NCBI GenBank assembly: GCA_964016885.1
Contig: OZ024743.1
Span: forward strand, 18,897,372 to 18,961,371
Reading direction: 5' to 3'
DNA from: Eledone cirrhosa
Taxonomy: Eukaryota > Mollusca > Cephalopoda > Octopoda > Eledonidae
Length of the DNA: 64,000 nt
The stretch's first letter is position 1. Every line of letters starts with the position of its first letter. Shown piece by piece: positions 49,985 through 63,031 of this stretch. The notes beneath the pieces are model-generated. The model worked only from the letters and a program-made list of their open reading frames with translations, made no database searches and had not been told where the DNA came from. Both the position numbers and the translations under genes were made by a program.

Positions 49985-50689
49985 TGGCTGCCTGTGTACG
50001 CGGGTGTTGATTTTTTTTCTTAATTTGTTTCCGTTCCTTTCACATCTAATTTTATCTGTCTATTTCAACTTTACACTTAAAATAAGAAAAATGACGATAA
50101 TAAAATACCTGCATAGTTGACAGATTTGAGGGAGTAAACAAATGAAATTATGTTAAACAAAATGTAGCAGACGAGATCAGCTGTACCATTAATGACTTGT
50201 TTTGTCACAGGCCGGTCGGTGTTACTAAAAATTAGTTCCGTAAGAATATATAAACCAAAATCGCTCTCAATAAATAAGCTGATATAGAATATTTATTTAA
50301 ATACATACAGTAAGAGAGCGGTATAGTCAATAGAAACATATGTATAAACAAATGACTGCCAATATTATCCAAAGGGAAAAGGCCGGGTGCAGCGGTCTTG
50401 GATCTGCACCCCGCGAACAAGGCCGCAAGAGCAATTTCGCGGACTTTGTCAAGCGTCACCCGCTGCAAAAGCCACCTCATCTCGTGGGGTTTCTTCATCA
50501 GACGAGAAGCTGACTTTCCGATCTACGGAAGACCGCGTTTGTAACGGCTCCGAGATGCCAGAGATCTTGACAGAGACAAGTGCAAAGAAGTGGCGGCCGG
50601 TCAATCTCCGGTATCTTTTTGTCTTCCTTTACTCTACATTACCGATGGTGGTAATGGGGTTTATGGCCGAAGTACTTAAGCTGGAGGTG
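49982..50689. other. Unassigned; GC-rich patch at 50380-50630
   Basis: The patch has higher GC than its surroundings and a 133-codon plus frame (50387-50788), which runs antisense over the LINE fossil in its second half. No domain was recognised. Confidence 0.35.
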
Positions 50690-51440
50690 GAGAAATATGT
50701 CACTATATGCGGTGAGCTTATATATGTTATCCAACCATCTTGCACGGTGTATACCCTTAGGACTCCTTCCGGTTCCGTTTGGTCGTAAAATCTATCCTTC
50801 GATTCTTTCCTGAGACATTCTAAACCGTATGCCCAATGTATCGGATATGTGATCTCTCAATTTATAAAAGTAGCGTTTCTAACTGTAGGGACTTTGGTCT
50901 CCGAGCTATGCAATCTGTCAAGTAACGTTACTCTGACAACTTTCAGAGGAATCCATTTCAACCGCTTATATTTGCGATTGTATACTTTCGGTCATTATAC
51001 AAGATTCATGACCATACCTAAGTGTTGGCACGAATATTGAATTGAAGATAACGAGTGCATCTTTTACGCCTACCTCCATTCTTCTGATAAGTGAAAGCTA
51101 AACTACCGCATTACTGCACATGATTCTGGAATGTTTGCACTTTATTCAGTCTCCTGCATTCCATCACTTATGGACACGTTCCTAAGATACTAGAACCGCT
51201 CGGCTTGCTTCAGTGAACCACCATGTTCGTCTGGTCTGCATATAGCAGGATTCCTTAAAAGGGAGAGTGTTTCAGTTTTCGCAACGCTAATTTCCATCCA
51301 GCCATCAGACCATTGTATCAATCCTCCCGAGTGCAAATGGTTTTCAAGCTGGGAGGCATGTTTTATTATTTTGTCAGGATGTTGAATGTAGTTTGGTTGA
51401 TCGGGTAACTGCTTTTAAACTGTCTATCGGACATTGCGGC
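50690..51440 (-). pseudogene. Degenerate LINE ORF2 C-terminus (Rex1/CR1-like), minus strand
   Basis: On the minus strand the block order of a Rex1/CR1-type C-terminus is visible through stops: MEISVAKTETL (about 51300), YLRNVSISDGMQETE (about 51180), then RYGHESWIMTESIQS (about 51025-50980), FYKLRDHISDTLG, RMSQERIEG and NGTGRSPKGIHRARWLDNI (about 50790-50720). The spacing fits the end of the RT and its C-terminal extension. Many stops; a fossil related to that at 37630-38090. Confidence 0.68.
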
Positions 51441-51970
51441 ATAAGTCCAGGTTTCAGTTTGGTGGAAGTAACCATTTACTTTTCATGGGGTATATAAACC
51501 AATGGGAGTGTACCTGTTTCTGTCACTTTTCTAACTAATTATATGTGTATGTGTGCGCGTGCGAGTGTTTAAACACGCACATATACGCACACATACACAC
51601 CCACCCACACAGGAACCGGCGTTGCAAGGAAACGTGAAATAGCAACTCGCATATGCAAACATTGAGGAATATAGTTGTGTATTTTTGGAATTCCCTTATT
51701 CTCAGGGAATAATTGTTCATCTACTGGAAACATAGAACACCAGCAGGCTGAATATAGTAGTAGCAGTGTCAGTGGGCTGATTGAGGAAATACTGTATGCG
51801 AAAGAAGTAAGTGTTGTGGGTTGATGTATGTCGTAAGTTTGTTCACGAATTACGTCACGGATGGGGAACACAAGTCAATCTGAAGGAGCAACGTAGTCAA
51901 TTGTGTGAAAACCAAGTAGGGATGTACGTTTCAGTAGGGATATTGAGATGACGAAATCAGCGTGGCAACG
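51441..51970. other. No identifiable gene
   Basis: Short TG/CA patch at 51540-51610; otherwise nothing recognised. Confidence 0.5.
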
Positions 51971-51972
51971 CA

Positions 51973-52175
51973 GCTGCAGCAGAAGGAGGTCATAGTGCAA
52001 TTAGAACAAACGCTGGGTGGCACTGGTTGCACTGCGTTTACACAGCAACAAAGGTGCAACAAAAGAGGTCAGCGCAGAATTAGGACAACCGCTGTTCGGC
52101 GTACTTGCGCAGGGCGTTCATACTGCGGTGTAGGTGCAACAAAAGGGGTCTTAGTAGACGTAGCACAGACGTGAG
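51973..52175. repeat. 80-bp minisatellite, about 2.5 copies
   Basis: The unit start GGTGCAACAAAAGRGGTC occurs at 52053 and 52133, with a diverged GCTGCAGCAGAAGGAGGTC at 51973: exactly 80-bp spacing. Units share AATTAG.ACAA.CGCTG and a CACTGCG/GCGTT region. Clearly GC-richer than flanks. Confidence 0.85.
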
Positions 52176-53012
52176 TTTCACGGTGTCAATAACACGCGAA
52201 CGTACACAGGGCCCGGATTTGCGCGTGATGAAAGCATGAAGCGTCCACAGGGCACCGACAAAAAATTAAGGTCCTCCTCATTTCCCAATCCCCCGAAAAT
52301 GGTCCTGCTTAAAAATAAGTAAGTGTCGTGTCCTCTGTGTTATATAGAGAGAGATATATAATACATCTATGAAATAATTAGACTTGGATTATCATTACGA
52401 CATTTAATAGATGTAATAGCATATAACTAGACTAACCAGGAGTGAAAGAAATTAACTATTGGCAGAATAGCTCTCCAAAGACCAATTAAATTCAAATAAT
52501 TTACTATACATGTTTCAATATAACAGCTGCAGAAATGTTCCGATTTTACAAAAAGAATTTGTAAATAATGCATTTAAAAATGTATTAGAGAAAACGGTAA
52601 AATTATGGAAGCCTAAAATAGTAACTTATATTTATAAATTATACAATATTTACTTTCAGTAATTATAACTATTTCTCAAACTACAATATACTTTACAAAA
52701 TAAATAGCATTCACTAACTATAGTATCAGTTTTATGAACGAGAATTAAACGGCATATTATCACTTCAAATGTGAAGTTGTAAAATAATTATTATTAAAAT
52801 GTATCAAATAAAGTATAAGAGGTTAGTTTGCAAAGAAGAACAATTGAATATATCAATAATTAAATATAGATGTTCACTAACTTAAGAATTTGCATTTCTT
52901 AAATTATATATGTTGAAAGAAGTCAATCTATTTTTTAATAGACAGCTGAAAATGTAACTTATTTGGGATATAATTACATGACAAATAAATACAGAAAAAA
53001 TAATGTTAATGC
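52176..53012. other. No identifiable gene
   Basis: AT-rich. Nothing was recognised. Confidence 0.5.
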
Positions 53013-53030
53013 ACACACACACACAAACAG

Positions 53031-53062
<32 letters not shown>

Positions 53063-53102
53063 ACATACACACACACACAAACACAAACGCACAAACCCTC
53101 AC
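53013..53102. repeat. (CA)n microsatellite
   Basis: CA repeats with scattered interruptions over about 90 bases. Confidence 0.96.
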
Positions 53103-53744
53103 ATACATATTACTGGCAATCCGTCGTTTACAAAGATTCGCGTTCACCTATCGTCGTTCTGGGAAAGATTCAGCGATTCACAGAATCCGACATGTCTTAC
53201 CCTTCGAATTACAAGTATAATACATTTTAGAGACCTGAGTGAACTGGATCATGGTGAAATATATTGTCTCACCCAAGGCCACAATTTCCGCCGAATATCG
53301 AAATTACGTCCTTACGATTTTGCGCCGAATACCCTAACCGCAAAGTCTCGCACATTCATATATATATATATATATATATATATACATGCACATATGCTTA
53401 CACCCCCACCGGCACACACAAACACATACATACACCCAATTCACAGTTACACACACTTATAACAACGTTTTTCTGTGTTAGTCTGGGATCTTGTTTAGCA
53501 AAATCACATGTAGTTTATTGAAAACATCTACATTCACAACATGTACAACTGACAGATTTGTTTGCAGCTTAAATGCGGGGAATTTAACCCCAACTCCTCT
53601 ATTTCTGTGAATGTGTCTTATTCTATTAGTGAAGGATTGAAAATTGAGCATGACTGATTGTGGCCCTGTTCGACGATTTGTCCCACTCTCAATGCCAATT
53701 TTAGTGTTAGGCCTACCAGGACTTTCCATATATGTCTTAATGCA
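53103..53744. other. Unassigned sequence with a TA tract
   Basis: TA tract at 53359-53385. Overlapping frames at 53478-53842 on both strands have no recognised domain. Confidence 0.4.
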
Positions 53745-53749
53745 TATTT

Positions 53750-53785
<36 letters not shown>

Positions 53786-53788
<3 letters not shown>

Positions 53789-54030
53789 ATACTTGGGGAA
53801 TTGTATTGTTAAAATATTGCCAGAAATAATAACAGAATACACTCACTGTTTGGTTGGGTTGGTTTTCGCTTCTGCATATTTTATATCTCCATGGTTAATT
53901 AATCCGGCAATTAATGTGTATCATTGATTGCCCCACGGTTAAAAATACACATATAAATATATATATATATATGTAGTATTTCAAAGTTCTTTCGTCACCC
54001 ATCTCCAACATCATCACAATATCGCTATCT
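53786..54030 (-). mobile_element. 3' terminal fragment of the 33-35 kb Penelope-like family
   Basis: Starts TTGTTATACTTGG directly after (TA)n (53745-53785), as at 32997. It then has AATATTGCCAGAA.TAATAAC, CACTCACTGTTTGGTTGG and the CTGA-type hairpin with GAAA (54017 to 53990; first base of the CTGATGA block is G here). More diverged than the other three copies. Confidence 0.82.
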
Positions 54031-54317
54031 AAACTATAATAAAGTAAGGAGTGAGGGACTGCGTACGATTTATAATTTTTTATCCCATTAGTAAAATAAG
54101 TTGGATTAATTTGAATAAATAATTAATGAATATTACATAACTTATCTACTCAATTTCATAGCTGTTGATTATATATATTTTATTTTTTATTTAAAGATTC
54201 ACTTCTTAATAATTTTCAAATGTCAACACTTCCGGTTAGCGATCACTTAATAAACATTCATATATTTCCGTCACTATTATTCTCCTAATGCAGTTGATAT
54301 ATAATACCGTGTTTTTT

Positions 54318-54487
54318 AATGTATCACGGATTACGTTACTAATTACATAACAAAGTGTAACGCAGTCTTCGTTCAATCCCTGTGGATATTGTCAATTACG
54401 ACTTTATTTGATGTATCATATCTACATGCATGTATAATTGCGTATAATATCAATATGCACACTACACATGCTAGCAGAAAACCATCC
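54318..54487 (+). mobile_element. Relic of the Helitron-type 3' end
   Basis: Inverted relative to 36460-36640 and clearly the same family (GAACGAAGACTGCGTTACAC and TAGTAACGTAAT on the reverse strand; CACACTACACATGCTAGCAG). It breaks off inside the terminal hairpin, where (CT)n begins. Confidence 0.6.
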
Positions 54488-54613
54488 TTGCTCTCTCTTC
54501 CTCTCTCTTCCTCTCTCTTCCTCTCTCTCCCTCTCTCTATCTCCCTCCCTCTTCCTCTACCAACTCTCTCTATCTCTATCTCTCTCTCTCTATATATATA
54601 TATATAATATATA
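54485..54613. repeat. (CT)n-(TA)n microsatellite forming the RTE tail
   Basis: CT-rich imperfect repeats followed by TA, directly against the stop codon of the LINE ORF on the other strand. Confidence 0.95.
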
Positions 54614-56745
54614 TCTAGGGCGGGCAAAATTCCCGAGATGCATGGACGAGTTCTCTCCAGGGGTCTCTGTCCCTCATTATCGCTGCCATGTCCTGCGTCT
54701 CCAACAGACCTTGTCTGTCCTTAGGGCATCAACATACGTTAACCTTGGTCTTCCTTTTCCAGTGTGTCCATGTAGGGGCTCCCACAAAAGAACTGAGTGC
54801 AATGTCAACTCTGGATGTCGGTGAGCATGTCCAGCTAACCTCAGTCTCCTCTGTGTCACTTTTGAGGTGACTTTTGGGAGGCTCCCATACAGCTCTGAGT
54901 TTTCCATCCTCAGTGTATACTGATTAATGTTCAGAGCCATCCTCAGCATTCTCGTGTAGCACCCATCCACCATCTGAGTGAGTTTCTTCTTCAGTGTCCA
55001 AGTCTCAGACCTGTACAGCAGCACAGACTCCACTACAGCAATGAAGAGGCGGATGTTCAGCTCTTTACAAAGGTCCGACTTGCACACCGATCTCAAGCTG
55101 TGGCACGCCACCCAGGCTTTGCTCGTCCTCTCAACCACATCATCTTCCGTATTACCAATCTTTGCTTCCAAATACAGGAAATCCTCAACCAATTCTGGCG
55201 GCTCCCGCCTCCATTTGTGATCCACTCTGGCTTCTCAACATTCTTTACAAGATAGTTTGTTTTAGTCTCATTCATTCTCAGCCCCACACTAATCGACACA
55301 GTCTCAACCTCCTGCATCAAGTCCTCTACCCCCTTCACTGTATTTGTCACCAACACTATGTCATCGGTAAATTCAGCATCTGATACCTTTTTCGCCTTAA
55401 CTCTCCTACTGTGAGCCGGTGCTACAGTAAAGCCAGAGTCCTGGTGTTTCTCCAGTGCAAGGCGCATACAATAGTCCACTATGATTATGAAAAGGTAGGG
55501 AGCCAATGTATCTCCCTGGAGCACTCCAGCCAGTATCTCAAAGAACTCTGTCATCCCATCAGGTGTAATGACTTGGGCTTTGGTGTTAGTGTAGAGCAGT
55601 GATATCAGGTCCACTATCCTCTTAGGCATTCCATAAGCCTGTAAGATCTTTATCAGGCAGTGACGGTCCACAGAATCAAAGGCCTTCCTAAAGTCAATGA
55701 AAACCATGACCGCAGGAAGGCACTTTGCTCTAGCTCCCTCTAATATCCTCCTCAGCATCAGGATGTGACTGGTGGTTGATCTACCCTCTCTGAAGCCGTT
55801 CTGGTTGTCCCTGAGCTTTTCTCCATCTCAGGCTGAATCCTGTTAAGAATCATCACGTTGAGGGTCTTTGCCACAAGTGACGTCAGTGAGATCCCCCTGT
55901 AGTTGTTGGTGTTAGAGATATCTCCCTTCTTTGGCACCGGGACGATGTTACTGATCCTCACTGATTCGGGGCAACTCCTTTCTCCAGTGCCTTGTTACAG
56001 AACCCCAAGATGATATCATTAAAATCACACCTCTTCATCACCTCTAATGCCACTCCATCTTCTCCATGAGCCTTGCCCTCCTTGATCTTCTTCTTGGCTC
56101 CCTGAAGCTCCTCTCTGGTGAAGGGCTCTGTCTCAATATCCAGTTCCTCAAACAGCCGCCTGATCTCCCCCGTGCTCTGGGCTGTGGATGGTAGCTCTAC
56201 TAGTAGGGTCCTAAAATGATCTAGCCATTTCCTCTTCCCATCCTCGGGCCACGTTCCCTGGATCTGACTCGAACACGTTCTCTTCCTCGCTGTGATCTCG
56301 TTGATGATCATCCAGCTCTCCTTACATCCAGATCTGTCAACCGCTCTCTCGACACTTCTGATCGTCTCTATCAGTGCCTCCTCTCTGGCCTCAGTATAAG
56401 CGGTACAGAGTTCTTCCCTCATCACCTCTACAGTCTACATCCTCTCCTCTGTAGAATCAGCATAAAATTGGTCCTTGGCAGCTTTCAGGTGTCTCTGGCT
56501 GCACGCACTTTTATGTTTGTAGAGCTGACGTGCTTACTTTTGTTCTTTTTTTCCTCGGCACCATGGTTTCACTTGCTTCCGCCACTGCATTGATGAAGTG
56601 CGCGTACCTCCTCGTCACACTCTCCTCAGTTCATCCAATCTCTCTCTCCTCTCTCTCTCCACACATAGCACTGAACCAGTTCCTCACTTCCACTGTGAGC
56701 CTCTCCTGTAGCTTATCATCTTCTTTGAAAGCTCCCCAGTCATAG
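54614..56745 (-). pseudogene. RTE-like LINE ORF2 (linker, reverse transcriptase, C-terminus), frameshifted
   Basis: On the minus strand: linker coding from about 56745 (LQERLTVEVRNWFSAM), broken near 56640, then open from 56425 to 55958. Next come PVPKKGDISNTNNYRGISL (about 55940-55885), the RT palm frame 55758-55093 with VFIDFRKAFDSVDR (motif A, about 55700) and LAGVLQGDTLAP (motif B). EFTDDIVLV is motif C, with Thr replacing the usual Ala of F-A-D-D. A shifted frame (55225-54677) carries the thumb and C-terminus (LLYRSETWTL, RRLRLAGHAHRHPE, GKGRPRLTYVD). The last codons end at a TAG (about 54613) that touches the microsatellite: no 3' UTR, as usual in RTE elements. Endonuclease lost at the (GA/CT)n tract at 56746. 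About four frameshifts or stops; the catalytic Asp pair is intact. It is the best-preserved LINE here. Confidence 0.9.
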
Positions 56746-56749
56746 AATG

Positions 56750-56816
<67 letters not shown>
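56746..56816. repeat. (CT)n-(TA)n microsatellite
   Basis: CT followed by TA; marks the 5' truncation of the RTE-like LINE. Confidence 0.96.
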
Positions 56817-56819
<3 letters not shown>

Positions 56820-58553
56820 GTTTCTTTGTTTGTCTGTATATATGTATTTATGTATATGTGGGTTTGTTTTTTTATGATTAGTTATATGAATTGTGGAAGT
56901 GGGAACAACTAGTTATTACATATGTTTTAAAGAGATGTTTTCTAATGTTCACCTAACATAAGAACTCTGGATACTACTATGTTTTGAGGATTTCAGCTAT
57001 AAAATAAATTGAGTAAATGAAAAGCTTATTTGACGGAGGTAATATTGGCCCCTATGCCATTGATCGATATCTCCCCCCAAGTGGGTTGTATATATTTCCT
57101 AATTAAAAGAACGCGTACCTGTATGGAACTGAACTTCAGTAATATGACTAACGTTAGAGTGATAATCACAATGTTCTAATCTTCTTCAACATGTTAAGCT
57201 TATACATCTCATAGCATCAAGCTTATCTTTCTTCCCAATTATCAACACAAGGATCAATATGATTTTACGAATTTTGTTTTTTTAAATCATCGCTATCATC
57301 TACATACATTAGTTTATGATTACTGTACTTTGTTATAAGATTTCTAAATATATTGTTGCAGGTGTAAATATATTTCTCATTGTATCCTTAGAAATCAAGT
57401 ATTTCATTTTATATATTTCATATATTCGTAAGTGACATAACAGCCAATATAGATAGTTTATTTTGCACTGAAGGATGAGTATTTCTCTATTCATACAAGA
57501 CCGCATCTACCGTTTCTGTATGATTAGCGACAGTATTGAATAATATAATACATGTTCGTTTGCAAGACGCTTCTCAAGGAGGGGATACTCGTCAGATATT
57601 TAACCCGGAATATATAGAATCCATATAGGTAATTGTTCATTTTGTTTACTTGCATATCGTTTACCTTTGTGTACCTTGTTTGTATGTAACTAGATCTACG
57701 AATAAATAAATATAGGTTTATACAAAACATGCAACCTTCATGCAGATGCACTACTCGAACATTTGACAGAAAATGGCATTATGTTCTTTTTATAAATCTC
57801 GAGTTTGTGTTTCTTTAAACACCTAATCAATATCCTTTCACTTCCACAACTTTAAAGGCTAGAAACTACGCTGGAGAAGAATAGATATCTAAATTATTGA
57901 TTGCCAAATATATTGACCACATGGTTCTGGTTAAATAATTTGAACAAATACAAAAAATTGGAAACGATATATTAACTTGCAACGAAAGAAAAGACAACCA
58001 AAAAGCAGAACGGCTCTATTAGCACAATTGTCCTTAATAATACCACGGTGTTAGATATTTTTCTTTCAAATAATATCTAGTGAAATCCGTCTTCCATTGT
58101 TAAGATCAACAATTCTTTTTATTAAATCACGTAGAATTCAAAGGCCCATGCATTGGTTGAATGTGTTTAAACAAAGATCTGTGAAGTACAAAAGGAACTT
58201 CTAAGAAGTAATATAAGTACACGGAAATCAGGCAGATATATGTCACTATGGTAACTGATATAGCATATCACTCAGTAAAATATTTACCCATAAACGACTT
58301 CCATTTGTTAAATGAAGGATTGATATTGGCCATTGAGGAATGTAGTTTACATTATATGAAAGGAAATAGATGGCAAACAAACTAAGAAACGAATAGGTAT
58401 GAAGAAACAAAAGAGATAAATGAAAATGCAAAACTATGCGAGAAAAGATTAGGGAGAAATTTGAGATATAACGAATGGATAGGAAGAAAGAATACAGACA
58501 AGAGTCAGTCAGACAAACATATCAACCAACATAATATTTTTCTTTAATTTAAT

Positions 58554-58556
<3 letters not shown>
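56817..58556. other. No identifiable gene
   Basis: AT-rich. Nothing was recognised. Confidence 0.5.
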
Positions 58557-58625
<69 letters not shown>

Positions 58626-58692
58626 TATATATATATATATATATATATAGATATATATATATATATATAGATATATAGATAGATAGATAGAT
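58557..58692. repeat. (TA)n-(GATA)n microsatellite
   Basis: Long TA tract with AGATA interruptions, ending in GATA repeats. Confidence 0.97.
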
Positions 58693-58880
58693 ACATAAAC
58701 ATATGTGTAGACCCTTACTTAATAGATGTAATTAGTCCAACACTTGTGCACATTCACCTAAAAGGTATGTCGTTTAGCTACATACCACATTCTGCCACTG
58801 CATCTAATCGTGATTGGTCTTCATGTCAACATTATGACCCGCAATACGGAATGTTCAAATAAAAAGGAAAAACAATTAAT

Positions 58881-58973
58881 CTCCAGTTGCATTTTCGATT
58901 TCATCTTTTTTCTTTATACTTTCACTCGTGTAGGACACCTCGGTTATTTTTCATTTTATAAAGAAAACCTCAC

Positions 58974-58980
<7 letters not shown>
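58881..58980 (+). mobile_element. 3'-terminal fragment of the 60-kb Penelope-like family, copy A
   Basis: CTCCAGTTGCATTTTCGATT ... ACCTCGGTTATTTTTCATTT ... CTCACTTTCTAA runs straight into (TA)n. Identical order to the end of copy C (61561-62078). Confidence 0.85.

Positions 58981-59062
<82 letters not shown>
58981..59062. repeat. (TA)n microsatellite
   Basis: Pure TA tract of about 80 bases. Confidence 0.97.
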
Positions 59063-59063
<1 letters not shown>

Positions 59064-59118
59064 GTATGTATATATCTGTGTGTTTGCTTGTGTGTGTGAG
59101 TGTTTATATATATATATA

Positions 59119-59809
59119 TGTTTGTTATAGATCTGGTTCATCTGAATCATTGAGCACTTGCCACACATCTCGGAAGTTGTTTTTCGTTATTTCGTGGGAC
59201 GAAATGCGAATCTCGATAATTTATGTTTGTATTTATCTCCAGACTCTAGCTATTGACCAGTTAATTTTCTTGATTTTTTTAGTTGATTCTATTGACTGAT
59301 GAATAGCATATGTTAATTTTAACCCCTCTGTTGAGAACTCTATTCGATTTGTGATGTTTTTGCATTCTTGCAAAAATATACACAACTGAATTTATTCACC
59401 TGATATAGGGGCTGCCTCCCTTGCCGATCACCACGTGGAGTCAGCAATAGCCAGTTCTTGTATTAACATTTAACTAAAACCTGTTGAGAAAGTGGCTTCC
59501 TTGTTCAATCATCTTATCAGAAGCCTGACATTATTTATGTAAGCGGACGGTACTTGATTTGGGAGCCGCAGAAACGCAAATACTGGATTTTACCAACCTT
59601 CCAGGGGTCCGAGTAAACTTTCAATACCCGAATTACTTGATCGTTTTTTTGGCTATGCGAATGATTGTTTAACCATCGTCTCAGTATGTTTGGCCTTTAA
59701 CGTTTGTTATAGCTCTGGTTCATCTGAATCATTGAGCACTTGACACATATCTCGGAGGTTGTTTTTCGTTATTTCGTGGGCCGAAATGCGAATCTCGTTA
59801 ATTTATGTT

Positions 59810-59812
<3 letters not shown>
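59119..59812. repeat. Direct repeat pair (about 110 bp, 583-bp spacing)
   Basis: 59119-59232 and 59702-59812 share TTTGTTATAG.TCTGGTTCAT, CTGAATCATTGAGCACTTG and TTCGTTATTTCGTGGG. The second copy ends at a (TA)n tract. Sequence between is unassigned. Confidence 0.88.

Positions 59813-59894
<82 letters not shown>
59812..59894. repeat. (TA)n microsatellite
   Basis: Pure TA tract of about 80 bases. Confidence 0.97.
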
Positions 59895-59896
<2 letters not shown>

Positions 59897-60192
59897 AAAA
59901 AGGGATGAAATCGAAAATGCAACTGAAGTCTTATTTTTTTTTAAAATATATATATTTATTTGGTTCCTTTACCGGTTTCGCAGTTCTTCTGCTTTTCAAA
60001 AGGTGAGTTGAGATGGAGGGTCTGTGGTTTTTCTCACATCTGGTTGGTCTCTAAATGTTACTTGTTTTATATGGAAAATGTGGCTCGAAAACCAGGTTTT
60101 TCGAGAAGTAATTTGATTGGTTTGTCAATAATTATAATAAATTTCGCGCCAGTTCGCGTTACAATAGTTCTTCAAATAAGAGAGGGGGGGGG
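59894..60192 (-). mobile_element. Inverted 3'-terminal piece of the 60-kb Penelope-like family, copy B
   Basis: GATGAAATCGAAAATGCAAC ... TTTACCGGTTTCGCAGTTCT ... CACATCTGGTTGGTCT, lacking the terminal 70 bases next to (TA)n. It joins the PLE ORF at GGTTGTCA (60191-60198). Confidence 0.85.
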
Positions 60193-60858
60193 TTGTCAAT
60201 AGGCATTGATGAATTACGGAAACAGAAACAAATTCAAGGTACGTCCAATATTCTATCATATATCTCAACACACAACCCAAGAAATGCGGAAGCTTACAAC
60301 ACTATTCACAATAACATCCCACTACTAAAACAAAACCCAAAAATGAAAAAAGCCCTTGAAACACACAAAATAATCAAAAGCAAAAGACAACCAAAATCAC
60401 TGAAAACATTACTCACCAATGCCAAATTACCTACCACAAACCCACAACCAAGTATCAAAAAATGTGGTCGCTCTAATTGTGGAACCTGCACTCACCTCAT
60501 TGAAGGCAACACGTATACATTTAAATCAGGACAAAATTTTACTGTAAAAAATCACTTCACTTGCTCATCAAAAAATCTACTTTATGCCATTAAATGTAAA
60601 GGATGCAATGAAGATTATATAGGACAAACTAAACTCACACTCAGAAACAGAATGACAGTTCATCGCCAACAATTACGAGATCAAACCACGAGACAGATAC
60701 CACTAAGTGCACATCTAGACATTTGCGCAAGTAATAAGACACCCAAATTCCAAGTCTTCCCATTTTACCTTTGCGCTAACAATACAACAGAACAAATGCG
60801 AATAAATAAGGAAAATATGTTTATTCAAAAATATAGACCAACATTAAATAAGGTTTAA
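60193..60858 (+). pseudogene. Penelope-like element C-terminal ORF with GIY-YIG nuclease, 5'-truncated but open
   Basis: 221 codons with no interruption. Residues 1-75 are the post-RT helical region (STHNPRNAEAYNTIHNNIPL, PLLKQNPKMKKAL). A zinc-binding cluster follows (C-G-R-S-N-C-G-T-C, residues 91-99), then FTCSSKNLLYAIKC-x2-C and the nuclease core EDYIGQTKLTLRNRMTVHRQ (residues 140-159, with YIG and the catalytic Arg and His), ending with PFYLCANNT and a QKYRPTLN tail. The RT is missing: the ORF is fused at its start to an inverted copy of the element's own 3' end (59894-60192). The intact frame suggests recent mobility of the family. The first Met (60193) is only the start of the open frame, not a true start. 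Confidence 0.88.
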
Positions 60859-61067
60859 TATACATTATGTCAACACCACAATATGACATACACACACACA
60901 CATAACACCTTCTACTTTAGAAAATAAAAACCCGAACTAAATAAACCTTAAACATACGTTTGCACTGGCAATACAACAGCAAACACGAACAAGTCAGGAA
61001 AATATGTTCATTCAAAAATATTCCTACTAAAGGAATAATTTTCCTACACACACACATACACACACAC

Positions 61068-61098
<31 letters not shown>

Positions 61099-61352
61099 TC
61101 TCTTCATCTTAACATGCTAACCATACTCCCACACACATAACACCCATACACACACATAACAACCCCCACACCTACAACACCCTCCCCATTTCTACTAATA
61201 GAACCACTTTCCTACACACATATATATATACACACACAAAATATATATTCTCTCTATCTAACATACTCGCACACACACACATAACACCCATATACACACA
61301 CACAACTCCCTCCCCCATCTCTACTAATAGAATCATCTTCCAATACACACAT

Positions 61353-61389
<37 letters not shown>

Positions 61390-61560
61390 AGCACACAAAT
61401 AAACACATATCTTCAGTCTCAATAGAAAATCTGAACTCTGACACCTGAACTCTGACAGCTGGCCATATTCACTGAACCAGAACATTTCTCCCAATCCCTT
61501 TTCCCTTGACCACTATCTCTCCATTGTCATAACATTCACTATAAAGACTACAGAATAGTT
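60859..61560 (+). mobile_element. 3' UTR of the 60-kb PLE with a CA-rich minisatellite
   Basis: Contains at least two related units (about 61070-61230 and 61230-61370): (CA)n, a CTACTAATAGAA.CA block with a Pro/Ser-like C-rich stretch, TCTCT and ACATGCTAACCATAC. The same units occur reversed at 43160-43345. The 61440-61560 block matches 42780-43130 reversed. Confidence 0.75.
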
Positions 61561-62078
61561 TTCCAAATAAGGGCGCAAAAATGTAATGAAAACTTGTTCA
61601 CGTGACAGCCAAATTTCATTTATAACCAACCAAAAAAGAGCCTTCGTGAGCCTCATTTTTTCAAGTAAAAAGAAATTCAAACACTCATATATGAAAAAAC
61701 AACCTGTGACAACCCCCCCCCTCTCTTATTTGAAGAACTATTGTAACGCGTACTAGCGCGAAATTTATTATAATTATTGACAAACCAATCAAATTACTTC
61801 TCGAAAAACCTGGTTTTCGAGCCACTTTTTCCATAGAAAACAAGTAACATTTAGAGACCAACCAGATGTGAAAAAAACCACAGACCCTCCATTTCAACTC
61901 ACCTTTTGAAAAGCAGAAGAACTGCGAAACCGGTAAAGGAACCAAATAAATATATATATTTAAAAAAAAAAATAAGACTTCAGTTGCATTTTCGATTTCA
62001 TCCCTTTTTCTTTATACTTCCACTCGTGTAGGACACCTCGGTTATTTTTCATTTTGTAAAAAAAACCTCACTTTCTAA
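61561..62078 (+). mobile_element. 3' end of the 60-kb PLE, copy C
   Basis: Continues the 3' UTR above to the terminal CTCACTTTCTAA beside (TA)n. It contains the CACCTTTTGAAAA, GCAG/CTGC stem and GAAACCGG block (61903-61934). Confidence 0.85.
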
Positions 62079-62652
<574 letters not shown>

Positions 62653-63006
62653 TTAAGTAAAAAGAAATTCAAACACCCATATATGAAAAACAACCTGTGA
62701 CAACTCCCCGGCCCTCTTATTTGAAGAACTATTGTAACGCGAACTGGCGCGAAATTTATTATAATTTTTGACCAACCAATCAAACTACTTCTCGAAAAAC
62801 CTGGCATTTCGAGCCACTTTTTCCATATAAAACAAGTAATATTCAGAGACCAACCAGATGTGAGAAAAACCACAGACCCTCCATCTCAACTCACCTTTTG
62901 AAAAGCAGAAGAACTGCGAAACCGGTAAAAGAACCAAATAAATATATATATATTTTTTTTAAATATGACTCCAGTTGCATTTTCGATTTCATCTCTTTTT
63001 CTTTAT
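62653..63006 (+). mobile_element. 3' end of the 60-kb PLE family, copy E
   Basis: Mirror image of copy D with almost no spacer (TTTTTTTTGGTTGGTTTTAA). It lacks the last 70 bases and runs into (TA)n at 63004-63031. Confidence 0.88.
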
Positions 63007-63031
63007 ATATATATATATATATATATATATT

